This document shows, in pieces, positions 55,564 through 64,000 of a DNA stretch of 64,000 bases. The position numbers and the translations under genes were made by a program. Source of the stretch: Mantamonas sphyraenae (taxonomy: Eukaryota; CRuMs; Mantamonadidae); the NCBI GenBank assembly GCA_026936335.1, contig JAPMXV010000067.1:1-64000 (forward strand), read 5' to 3'. The stretch's first letter is position 1. Every line of letters begins with the position of its first letter. The notes under the pieces are model-generated. The model was not told the DNA's origin. It ran no database searches and saw only the letters and a program-made list of their open reading frames with translations.

Positions 55564-58500
55564 ATGGACGAGAGTGGAACCGAAGCGCCGGCGAGGAAGA
55601 GGTCGCCGCAGAGAGAGGAGGAGAAGGCAAAGGTGGCCGAGACGTCAGGCGACGTGGACGGGCAGACACACCGTTCAACACGTGGACGTACCATCCGAGC
55701 AAAGACAGACAAGGATATGCTTCGATGGACAGCGGTCACTCGGCCGGAAATGACGTCGTCAGCCAGCAAGCGGCCGCGCAAGAAAAAGGCGAGCAGCAAG
55801 CGCAAGTCGCCGCCCTCTCGCTCCAAGTCGGCGAGAGCGAGCCCGCAGACGTCGCTGGCCAGCCCACGCTCGGCACGCCTGGCCGCACGTGCTGCAGCAG
55901 ATGGACAGGCAGCAGCTGAGCTTTTGCAGTCGCCCAGCGAGCGAGGAGTGACCAGCAGTGGCGGCGCACAGCGACAAGGTTCGGGCGCGTCAGGTGGCAG
56001 CCAGCGCGACTCGCGCAAGCGCAAGGAGAGCGGACCACTGATGGTGGCGGGGTACACACTGCCGTATGCACCCTATGCGGAGGTGAACCCGTTGTACCCT
56101 GTGATTCCAGGCTCCACGCTGACGTATGCACACCTGGGAGCGCAGCAGTCAAATGCGTGGCACTTTCACCACTCGGTGTACCCACCACGCACTCACATGG
56201 CCCAAAAGGTGGCCCGTTGGCGCACAGATCGTCCTCCCGTCCCAGTATACTACACACGCAGCCACGCCTCCATGGCTGCCCTCCAGCACGACCTGCCGTT
56301 GCGTCCCACCTCCGCTCGCAAACGGCAACGCGTGTCCCACGATGCCCAGGACACGTCGGCCCCGTCCTCCATGGCCATGTTTACGCGTCGTGGGGTCTCC
56401 CTCGCATCCTTGGCCGACAACGACGATACGCAGGCGGCTGCGGCCGGCGAGACCGAGTCGGAGGTTGTCGCAGACGACTACGACGACGACGACGACGACG
56501 ACGACGACTTTGCCACCCTCAGCGACGACAGCGAGGCCACGTTGGAACCGGACGACCTGATTGCAGAACTGGATGCTGCGTTGGGAGTGGCACAGGACTC
56601 ACATCACACACTGGCGGACCAGGAGTTTGAACGAGAAGTGATGGACATCCGCTGGCGGTGGGTGTGGCTGAAGCGCAGCATGACACGCTTGCAGGAGCAA
56701 GAAGCAGACACAATTCAGACGGTGGAACGACTCAAGGAGGAGCTGGAAAACCCAACATCCACAGAAGATGTGGAAGGCACGGCATCCAAACATGACAGCA
56801 GCGCAAACATGGAACCCAAACCGCGATACAAGCCACGCAAGGTGCTGGAGGTGGACAACATGCTACGTGGGGTGGAGGCACGCCATCCGGTCCTATACCA
56901 TCCGTACCTTGCAGATCTGCGCGCCAGACGGCGAGTGGACCGCAGGAAGCAGCGGGAGGAGCAGGAACACGCACACAAGGAGGCGCTGAAAGAACGGACA
57001 AAGGCAATGGCACAACTGGACAAGAAGCGCAAGCAGGAGGAGATTCACAGGAGACAGGCAGGCGAAGCAAGGCGAAGAGAGCTCAAGCGGTTGGAGAACG
57101 CACGCAAGGCGGAAGAACGACTGCTGTCCAAGCGCAAGCGTCTGCAAGAGGTGCTGGAGAAGCAAAAGAACAAGCAGGGTGTGAAAAAGTGCTACTCACG
57201 CATCCTGCGCCTGCTGGACGACAAGAGGCGGCAGCTGCGTCAGTTGCTCAAGACTCTCAGGGCACAGGAGGCGGATGAAGAAGCCAAGGCAAAGGCAGCG
57301 ATGGAGATGGAGGTGGAGACAAAGACAGCTGGAGATGAAGCATCGGGTGCATCGGCAGTGGCAGTGGAAGACACAGCCAAGGCTACGGCTGAAGCAGAGG
57401 CAAAGTCGGAGCCCGAGGTGCAGGTGGAGGTGGTGATGGGAGCAGGATCAAGTGCAGGAGCAGGTGAGGCCAGCAGCAGCACGCCTACACCAGCAGTCAA
57501 GACAACCAAGGCCAGCAGCAAAGCCAACGGAGGCGGTGAAGGGGTCACCGCCGACAAGGTGAAAAAGGTGTTGGACGAGTTGAACAGGCTGCGGAAGCGG
57601 ATCGTGCGATCGTACGACAACAAGACGCAGGACAGGCGGAACAAGCAGTCGAGGCTGCGGGAGCGTGCATTGCGCAAGGAAAAGCAGGCGGAGCGTGTGC
57701 GCAAGCGTGCGGCACGTCTTAAGAAGGATCAGAGGCGCACTCTTGTGTTCAAACGGGTCGGATACGACGAAGCGATGGAACAGGAGGCATTGCTGTCGCC
57801 CACGGGCCGACGTTCTATTGCAGCAGGGTCTGCGATGCGAGCGGCGCTGAGTTCGGGTCCGCTGAGCCGTTCGTCGTCGCTCAACTCGCTGCCCAGTTTT
57901 GATTCGCAGGGATCGGCACAGAAACAGAAAAAGACACCCAAGCATGGGTTGATCCACTCGGGCATTCGACAGAAGGGTCGCGGACGCACCTCGGCCGACT
58001 TTGACATCAACAACATTGTGATTCCCAACCAGCAGTCGGAGGAGCGAGACATTCCGCTGGTGCAAGTGCGCGACATCCACACGCCCACCTGGCGCGAGCT
58101 GGGAGACACGACAGAGCCCACCGGTGGCAGTGGCACCACCACATCGAACACCTCAACCACATCGGCATCCATGGATGTGGACAGCGAACCGGAGCTGGAC
58201 GACCGCGACTACTTTGAGTTGCACTCGAAGCGCGAGGTGCAGGAGCGTTTGCGATACGAGACGCCGCTGCAGCTGGGCTCGTCCTCCGCCTCCTCTTCCT
58301 CCTCTTCTCGAAAGCACAAGAAGCGCAAGGACGGAAGTGAGGAAGGAGGCGAGCGACGAGGAAGGGCACAGACGGGGTTGCAACTGCTCCCGGATGTGGC
58401 AGACGACGAGGTACAGGCCAAGCGCAAGGAACTGGGTCTGCCCGACTACCAGGAGCCAGGAGGGTACGGAGAACGGCAGGTGAGCATTGCAGATGGATAC

Positions 58501-58768
58501 GTGGGCGACGTGCGTCCATTTATGCTTGAGCTGCCTCCCATGCCGCGACAGCGGGCAAAGTATGCGTGGCAGACAGACTTTCCCACCAACTGCGCCAAGC
58601 TGGTGGTCAGCAGCAGGATTGTGCCGTCGAAACTGCTCATGCGCAACAAAGTGCGCATGTACACAAGTCAGGAGGCAGCCACAGCAAGCCAGGAGGACGG
58701 AATGGTGGTGGAGGGGGAAGCTCAGCAGTCCACCCCAGGAACGCCCCCAGGACAGATGCTGTCCGGCA

Positions 58769-58808
<40 letters not shown>

Positions 58809-59291
58809 GAAGAAGAAGGATGGAAAGATGGTGGAGGGTGCCACGATGGAGATGCTGGGTACGCACGAGGTGGACGTCCACGGTGATCCTGTGAAGGAGG
58901 AGGCACTATTGAATCCTGCCAATGCACCTGAGGAGGACGACAAGGTGCACCTGCTGTACGATGCGGCCATGAACGTGTACCTGGACTGCCAGGTGATCCA
59001 AACGGACGTGGTGAACAGCGATGGCGAAGAGAGCAGCGACGGCGACGACGACGCAGACGTGTTTGCAGAGTCGGACGACGAACTGTCGGATTCGGACGAA
59101 GAGGAGGACATTGTGCGTGTGGAAAAGGGCGACCTGGCCAAGTTGGACGATGCAGTCAAAAAGTTGGCGGCGTGGCGACGCCAAGCTCCAAGCACACCCA
59201 CCGCCAGCGCTGGCACTCCCAGCAAGAGTGCATCCAAAAAGGCATCGTCGTCGAAAGTGGTAGCCAAGTCACCTGCGGTGGTTGCCGAGAT

Positions 59292-59341
<50 letters not shown>

Positions 59342-59616
59342 CACCCACGAAGAAGCCAACAACATCAAAGGCGACGACGACGGAGCAAACAAACAAGAAG
59401 ACAACAGGTGCAACAGCCACCACCACCACCACCACCACCACCACCACCACCACCACCACCACCACGGTCGTGGCAATGCCGTCATTAACGACAACGACAC
59501 CGACAACGACACCGACACCGACAACGACAACGACAACCACGAGGACGGATGTCACCAGTGGACACAGCAGCAGGAAGGATGACGATGATGAGAATGCGAT
59601 GGACACAGAGGCATGA
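55564..59616 (+). CDS. KANSL1: KANSL1/MSL1-like PEHE-domain protein, NSL histone acetyltransferase scaffold
   Basis: A single exon of 1,350 residues from the ATG at 55564. KANSL1 and MSL1 bind the MYST acetyltransferase MOF/KAT8 through the PEHE domain. That domain is visible at about residues 810-900: DFDINNIVIPNQQSEERDIP, VRDIHTPTWREL, an acidic-rich spacer, then DDRDYFELHSKREVQERLRY. This matches KANSL1 (FDINNIVIP ... ILTPSWRE ... FAALHAKCE). The N-terminus is basic and Ser-rich (nuclear). An Asp run lies near 56475-56508, followed by a long charged helical or coiled-coil region (about residues 345-740). After PEHE a conserved-looking patch includes TDFPTNCAKLVVSSRIVPSK. The tail is low complexity with Ser and Thr homopolymers from AGC and ACC microsatellites. 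The PEHE match is clear; assignment to KANSL1 rather than MSL1 is inferred. The stop is TGA, 18 bp before the convergent crotonase stop. Confidence 0.82.
58774..59465. repeat. Coding trinucleotide microsatellites in the KANSL1-like gene
   Basis: (AGC)11 at 58774-58806 and (AGC)15 at 59296-59340 encode poly-Ser. A (CCA)n run at 59417-59465 encodes poly-Thr. The runs are pure, so length polymorphism between isolates is likely. All keep the frame. Confidence 0.92.
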
Positions 59617-59634
59617 AACCCGGATTTTGCCGAT

Positions 59635-60567
59635 TCACTTGCCTGTGAACACAGGATCACGCTTGGCCTTGATGGCAGTCAGGCCTTCTTGCATGTCCTG
59701 AGTGGCATAGGAGTGAGCCTGACTGTCGGCCTCACGCCACAGGGCACGCTCCAAGGCACCATCCTCTTGCCCCATGCGCAGCGATCGCACACAGGCCTTG
59801 ACAGCCACAGGCCCACTCTGGGAAATGTCTCGTGCCATGGCCAGCGTGGTGTCCAACACCTGCGACGGTTCCACAGCCTGCAGGACCAGCCCCAGACGCT
59901 CGGCCTCCACACCATCAACCAACTCGCCCGTGAGCAGCAGACGGGCAGCAATCTGCGGTCCAACCACAGTGGGCAGGAAGTAGGTGACTCCCATGCCCGG
60001 ATGGAGACCCAATCGAGTAAAGTTGAAGCCGATGCGGGCCTTGGTGGAGGCGATGCGGATGTCGGTGGCCATGGCAAGACATGCGCCTGCACCCACGGCG
60101 TGGCCGTTCATGGCCGCCAACACAGGCACTGGAAGGGTACGCACACAGAGGAAGGATTGGTAGAAATCGCGCATGACCATGGTGTTGTGCAGGGGGTTGT
60201 CCTGGGTGCGGTCCCACAGAAACTCAAGGTCGCCGCCAGCAGAGAACCCGGCCCCCTCTCCGGTCAGCACCACAGCACGCACGCCATTGCCATCCTTGGC
60301 CTCACGTGCCACAGTGTCCACCACCTGTGTAAACTCGGCCGCCATGGCCTGTGACAGTGCATTCAGCTGCTTGGGGCGATTCAGTGTGATGACACTGACC
60401 CCGGTCTCCCGACCCTCGTCGTCCACATCTTTGCTCAGTTTCACCAGTTGTGTCTCCTCTGTGGCCATCATTGCCCTTGAGGACACTGCAAAGGAGCGTG
60501 TGGTCATGCCAAGGCCCACCGCAGCCATTGTCGTTGTCGCTTTGGCACCTGCTGCCCGCTGGAACAT
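59635..60567 (-). CDS. Crotonase-fold enoyl-CoA hydratase/isomerase-like protein, probably mitochondrial
   Basis: 310 residues from the ATG at 60567. The N-terminus (MFQRAAGAKATTTMAAVGLG, then MTTRSFAVSSRAMM) is a typical mitochondrial presequence. The fold is shown by VSVITLNRPKQLNALSQAM, the first oxyanion-hole segment GAGFSAGGDLEFL, the second AAMNGHAVGAGACLAMATDI, and FTRLGLHPGMGVTYFLPTVV. The two catalytic Glu positions of classical enoyl-CoA hydratase appear to be replaced (Cys within GAGACLAM; Phe in the FTRLGLHPG segment). So it may be an isomerase, decarboxylase, thioesterase-like or otherwise specialised crotonase rather than a canonical beta-oxidation hydratase. No peroxisomal SKL is present (it ends FTGK). 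The stop is TGA. Confidence 0.88.
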   Translation of the reverse strand: MFQRAAGAKATTTMAAVGLGMTTRSFAVSSRAMMATEETQLVKLSKDVDDEGRETGVSVITLNRPKQLNALSQAMAAEFTQVVDTVAREAKDGNGVRAVVLTGEGAGFSAGGDLEFLWDRTQDNPLHNTMVMRDFYQSFLCVRTLPVPVLAAMNGHAVGAGACLAMATDIRIASTKARIGFNFTRLGLHPGMGVTYFLPTVVGPQIAARLLLTGELVDGVEAERLGLVLQAVEPSQVLDTTLAMARDISQSGPVAVKACVRSLRMGQEDGALERALWREADSQAHSYATQDMQEGLTAIKAKRDPVFTGK

Positions 60568-60712
60568 CTTGTGAGGATTGCGCTGCCCCCCACGACGCAA
60601 AAGAGAGATGAGCCAACGGCGTGTGGAGGGAACGGAGGCGGAGGAGAGGGACAATGGAGATGGAGGCCGGTGGAGCCACACGGGCACACAAACGTTGCCT
60701 GTGCATGTGACG

Positions 60713-62323
60713 ATGGCCAGCGAGGAGCGAGAAGAGGTGGAGGTGACGACGGGAGGCAAGCGAAGGCTGCTCAGCCTCCCCTGCGGACAGGAAGCGTTGA
60801 AACGCATGCGTGTAGCCCTTACGAGGCAGATTGGCAACGAAGTGGAACACAGACGCAGGGAACGGAACCTGATCACCATGCGTCTTGAGCTGTGCACACG
60901 CCAGCTGCACGAATTGCTTCGCTTCCACTTTGACTGGCAACGCCAGTCCATGGACGACGACAGAGTCATCCAACAGGCACGCAGACTGCTCTTTGATTGC
61001 CACCGTGGCCAGTTTTACCAGTAAGCGCGGGGGGGGTTAATGGGGGGTGTGTGGAAAGAAGGTGAGCGATGACGGATTTGGAGGTTCCTGACACGCTCCT
61101 CAAGGCTTTCCTGTCCCATCTGCAAGCGCTACGACTTTGTTGATGCCACAGCACTTCTTGTACATTGTTCGACGGTGCATCAGACACGGTTCCACTCGAT
61201 GGACACAGCACTGTCTGCATGCGGACGTCCGGTGCCTGAGTCACGCGTTCCTGCAGAGCACCCGTGCCGCTCCAGCACACGACCGCTGCTGTTTCGCAGT
61301 CTGGCTGCCCAGTGGTTGGTGCATCTCAAGGCACATGAGCACAGGATAGGCGTGCCCCAACCCACTGTGACTGCCACTTGGAAGACACGGGCAGAAGACG
61401 CCAGCGAGTACGCCAGCGACGAACCGCAGCTGACCCCAGCCCTCCTGGCCCAAGGGGCCACAGAAGAGGACACATGGGGTGTCGACACTCTTGCCAGGCA
61501 GCTTGCGGGCCATTCGAACACAGATGCAAAAGGGGATGACAACGACGACGAGGACGACGACTGTGAACCGGAAGCACAGGGAAAGCACACAGGGTACAGC
61601 ACGACCACCACCAACAGCAACACGCGCACTGAAATCGACCCACGGTGGCCCACCACTCGCACGTTTGGCACTGCGTTGGAATCGGAAGCACAGATGGCAG
61701 TGGAATACCACAACCAAACGTCACGCTTCCACGTGCGCAAGCTGGTGGTGGTTGGCAGCAATGCACGACGCACAACACAAGGAGAACACACCAGGGACAC
61801 ACAGGATAGCAATAGTGGCGAAGCGGACGACAACGTGGTGACACCCATCACACACAAGTGGAGCCTGTACCTGCGTGGAACAGACGTGGAACAGGACATC
61901 GATGCATGGGTGGCCAAGGTGCGCTTCTTTCTTCACCCGTCGTATGCACCGAATGACATTGTCGACGTCACCGAGCCTCCGTTTCGCATTGCACGTCACG
62001 GCTGGGGCGACTTCAACACACGCCTGCAGATACACTTTGTCGACCCACGCAACAAGCCCATCAATCTCTACCACGACGTGCTGCTCAACCATCCCGTGCA
62101 CGAAAGTCCCTACATCCTCGAACTCGACAAGCAATGGTTTCTCGACCGCAACCTGCTTCCCTCGCCCCCCTCCACCGATGATGCTCACACAGACCATGAC
62201 CATGACGACCATGACGGTCACACGCATGCGGGGCAACACCACACATCCTCCTCCTCCTCCTCCTCCTCTTTCTTTGACGCTGCTGACCTTGCCACAATGG
62301 CCTCGCTGGCAGCGAGTGAGTGA
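60713..62323 (+). CDS. YEATS2: YEATS2-like acyl-lysine reader (ATAC complex)
   Basis: Two exons, 60713-61020 and 61105-62323, joined in phase 2 (GTAAGC...CTCAAG), giving 508 residues. YEATS2 reads acetyl/crotonyl-histone H3 for the ATAC acetyltransferase. Exon 1 encodes a charged N-terminal helix like that of YEATS2. The junction creates LSCPICKRYDFVDATALLVH, then CSTVHQTRFHS, a C2HC/C2H2-like zinc motif. The YEATS domain is at about residues 353-433: HKWSLYLRGTDVE, VAKVRFFLHPSYAPNDIV, EPPFRIARHGWGDFNTRLQI. The aromatic-cage elements HPSY and GWG are intact. The C-terminus has His/Asp-rich and poly-Ser stretches. Human YEATS2 (1,422 aa) has a long extra C-terminus missing here. An upstream in-frame ATG at 60608 would add 35 residues; 60713 has the stronger context (A at -3, G at +4). 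The stop is TGA. Confidence 0.88.
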
Positions 62324-62391
62324 GTGAGACGCATGGGACGAATGAACGGTCTTGCGCCCCATCCCCACCACCCCATCCCCCGTTTCCAATC

Positions 62392-63123
62392 ATGGCGTTC
62401 CCTCTGCAGCCACTGATCATGATGCCTGTGCTGTTCTTGATGAACAAGCTGGACCTGGAGGACCCGCAGATGATTCTGTTCATTCGCATCGGGTACGGCC
62501 TGAGCGTGGCTCTGGTGATTGCCATGCACCTGTACATGCGCTCCAAGATCACGGCCAACTCAAGCAAGGACACTGTGATGGTGCCCAAGACCGACGAGAT
62601 GGGCCAGGTGCCCGACCCCAAGGACACAGAGCCCATCACCGTGCCCGAGTACGACATGCGCGAGTGGAAAAAGGGCGTCCAGCAGGCCGGCATGGGCATG
62701 CTCATCACCCTCTTTATCTCCTACCAGTGGGGTGCCATCCGCCCGCTTTTCCTCCAGGCTGTAAGCATGCCCGTCACCCTCTTGTCCAACAAGCTGGCCC
62801 GCATTTACCTCTTGGGCCAGGACCCCAAGGACAACAAGGACCTCAAGCGCCCCTTTGTCGTCGAGGGCTTCATGGACAACCTCAAGAAGCAGATGGAGGA
62901 GATGGATCCCAACGGTGACAACAAGGATGCCGCCAAGAAGATCACCAACAAGGGCAAGTCCCGTGGGGCAAAGGGAAGCCGCGCCGAACTGCTCAAGCGC
63001 GCCAAGAAGGGCGACAACGACGACGACGACGCAAACGACAACGACAACGACAACGACGACACCCAGCAGGACGAACAGGACGACGACTCTGCCGACCAGG
63101 CCGACACCAAGAAGGACAAGTGA
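62392..63123 (+). CDS. SND3: SND3/Pho88-family ER membrane protein
   Basis: 243 residues from the ATG at 62392 (A at -3, G at +4). Pho88/Snd3 acts with Snd1 and Snd2 in SRP-independent targeting of membrane proteins to the ER, and in yeast was first linked to phosphate transport. The N-terminus is hydrophobic (FPLQPLIMMPVLFLMNKLDL), followed by a helix IRIGYGLSVALVIAMHLYM, the family segment VPEYDMREWKKGVQQAGMGM, then ITLFISYQWGAIRPLFLQAV and PFVVEG. The C-terminal ~75 residues are a Lys-rich then Asp/Asn-rich acidic tail, longer than yeast Pho88 (188 aa), ending DTKKDK. It lies 68 bp downstream of the YEATS2-like stop on the same strand, a very short tandem spacer. The stop is TGA. Confidence 0.88.
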   Translation: MAFPLQPLIMMPVLFLMNKLDLEDPQMILFIRIGYGLSVALVIAMHLYMRSKITANSSKDTVMVPKTDEMGQVPDPKDTEPITVPEYDMREWKKGVQQAGMGMLITLFISYQWGAIRPLFLQAVSMPVTLLSNKLARIYLLGQDPKDNKDLKRPFVVEGFMDNLKKQMEEMDPNGDNKDAAKKITNKGKSRGAKGSRAELLKRAKKGDNDDDDANDNDNDNDDTQQDEQDDDSADQADTKKDK

Positions 63124-63242
63124 GCACGCATTGCGCAGGGAGAAGAAGAGCCGGAACGGAATCTGCCGAAAACAATCCATTCCTTCTTCCCACCAGACAC
63201 GCCACGTCATCAGTCATGGCGACCACAACCCCAGCCCGTGTT

Positions 63243-64000
63243 TCATTCCCACCTCCGCAGCATTTCCCCATTCATCGACACCACGTTCCGGATTTTCTTG
63301 TCACTCCATCCGATGCGAGCAAGGTCGCTGCAGCTGCCAAAGCGCCCGCCTGCTCGCTGGTCGACAATCCGTTGCGCCGTCTTGGCTCCCACTGCATGCA
63401 GACGCATCAGCTCCTTACAGCTGGCCGTGTTCAACAGCTGCACCAGCATAGGACCCACACTCACCTGTGTGTGCATGTGTCAGTTCAGTGTGTCGACACT
63501 CACCCCCCACCCCCCCGCACCCCATTTCTACTTCCCTCAAGTGGAAACACCCCTTCACACACTTACCACCAATTGTGCATACAAGGCATCCGCCTCCTCC
63601 TCCTCCCTCGTTTTCACCTTGCTTTTGCTTCCTTTGCTGCGTTTCCGTGCCTGCTTGACTGCCTTGATCTTGCCCACATCCACCACCACCCCATCCACAA
63701 AATCATCATCATCATCCTCATCCTCGCCATACCCATCCTCTCCGTGTGCCTCCGGTGTCCACTCTCCATCCCCGTCTTCCTCCTGCACATCGCTCCACGA
63801 GCGTTTGAACAGCTTCCTCGACTGCAACGGCGAGTCTGTCGCCACCACCGCATTGGCCCCTGCGTTCTCCTTGTCCACCCCCACCATCCACTGCTGCTGT
63901 TGCTGCTGCACACCTCCCGTTCGATGTGCATCCCTCTTTTGTGCCTTGAGCTCCCTGCGCCATGTGTCCAGCTTCGCCTTGAGTTTGCGGTTGTTTGGCA
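63243..64000 (-). CDS. KIF22: Kinesin-10 (KIF22/Kid-like) C-terminus, partial
   Basis: Partial; the gene enters from the right edge. Two exons are visible: 63567 to the window end and 63243-63464, joined in phase 0 across intron 63465-63566 (GTAAGT...CACACAG, with CTGACAC about 19 nt before the acceptor). The upstream exon reads NNRKLKAKLDTWRRELKAQK (coiled coil), a Gln run, a Ser/Asp/Glu-rich acidic stretch and a basic KQARKRSKGSKSK segment. The last exon is a helix-hairpin-helix: LLNTASCKELMRLHAVGAKT, AQRIVDQRAGG and SDLARIGWSDKKIRNVV, matching the DNA-binding tail of KIF22, the chromokinesin that drives chromosome congression. The motor domain should lie beyond the window, so kinesin identity rests on the tail alone; another HhH protein is possible. 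The stop is TGA. Confidence 0.7.

Noticed and set aside
61027-61046. G-rich tracts in the YEATS2 intron as a G-quadruplex control element
   Set aside because: Only two G runs separated by TTAAT occur within the short intron; four runs are needed and none are close enough to be convincing.

Overview
The window is the left end of a eukaryotic chromosome. Bases 1-222 are a CCCTAA/TTAGGG telomere array read in the C-strand direction, and everything to the right is GC-rich, gene-dense nuclear DNA. Introns are few and short (about 59-322 nt; 13 placed by eye), with GT-AG borders, GTACGT-like donors and many CA-rich acceptors. The gene set is opisthokont-like: KANSL1 and YEATS2 histone-acetylation subunits, the nucleoporin ELYS, TEP1, PICOT, kinesin-10, an SVOP-type transporter and ELOVL. 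It also has a Pho88/SND3 protein and a giant beta-propeller-repeat protein not typical of animals. My inference is a unicellular relative of animals and fungi (holozoan or apusomonad grade); I cannot name the species.

Layout. 1-864: telomere and a short gene-free junction. 865-4429 (+): a telomere-adjacent protein with four copies of an unrecognised ~130-residue domain. 4446-6557 (-): a 19-repeat LRR protein. 7089-28429 (+): one secreted protein of about 7,066 residues made of about 12 beta-propeller domains, linker modules, cadherin-like domains and a beta-helix-like end. 28500-33224 (-): listerin (ribosome quality control). 33276-35188 (-): three-exon SVOP-like MFS transporter. 35604-35903 (-): a selenoprotein W-like gene with an in-frame TGA in a CxxU motif. 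36002-36973 (+): quinone oxidoreductase. 36992-40874 (-): ELYS. 40935-41447 (+): orphan. 41515-42303 (-): ES1/GATD3-like. 42370-43848 (+): F-box/WD40. 43895-52642 (-): TEP1-like giant. 52712-53979 (+): five-exon ELOVL elongase. 54103-55446 (-): PICOT/glutaredoxin-3. 55564-59616 (+): KANSL1-like. 59635-60567 (-): crotonase-family enzyme. 60713-62323 (+): YEATS2-like. 62392-63123 (+): SND3/Pho88. 63243-end (-): C-terminus of a kinesin-10 (KIF22-like).

Genes alternate strand almost one by one. Divergent starts are 60-150 bp apart and convergent stops often under 70 bp apart, so most genes must share bidirectional promoters. Seventeen of nineteen genes end in TGA, although TGA is also the apparent selenocysteine codon at 35835-35837. 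No tRNA, rRNA, transposon or CRISPR array was seen. Functional links are loose: two histone-acetylation subunits lie near each other, and ELYS, KANSL1, YEATS2 and kinesin-10 are chromatin or mitosis genes, but nothing indicates an operon-like system. The strongest novel candidates are the selenoprotein, the four-repeat telomere-adjacent family and the giant propeller protein.
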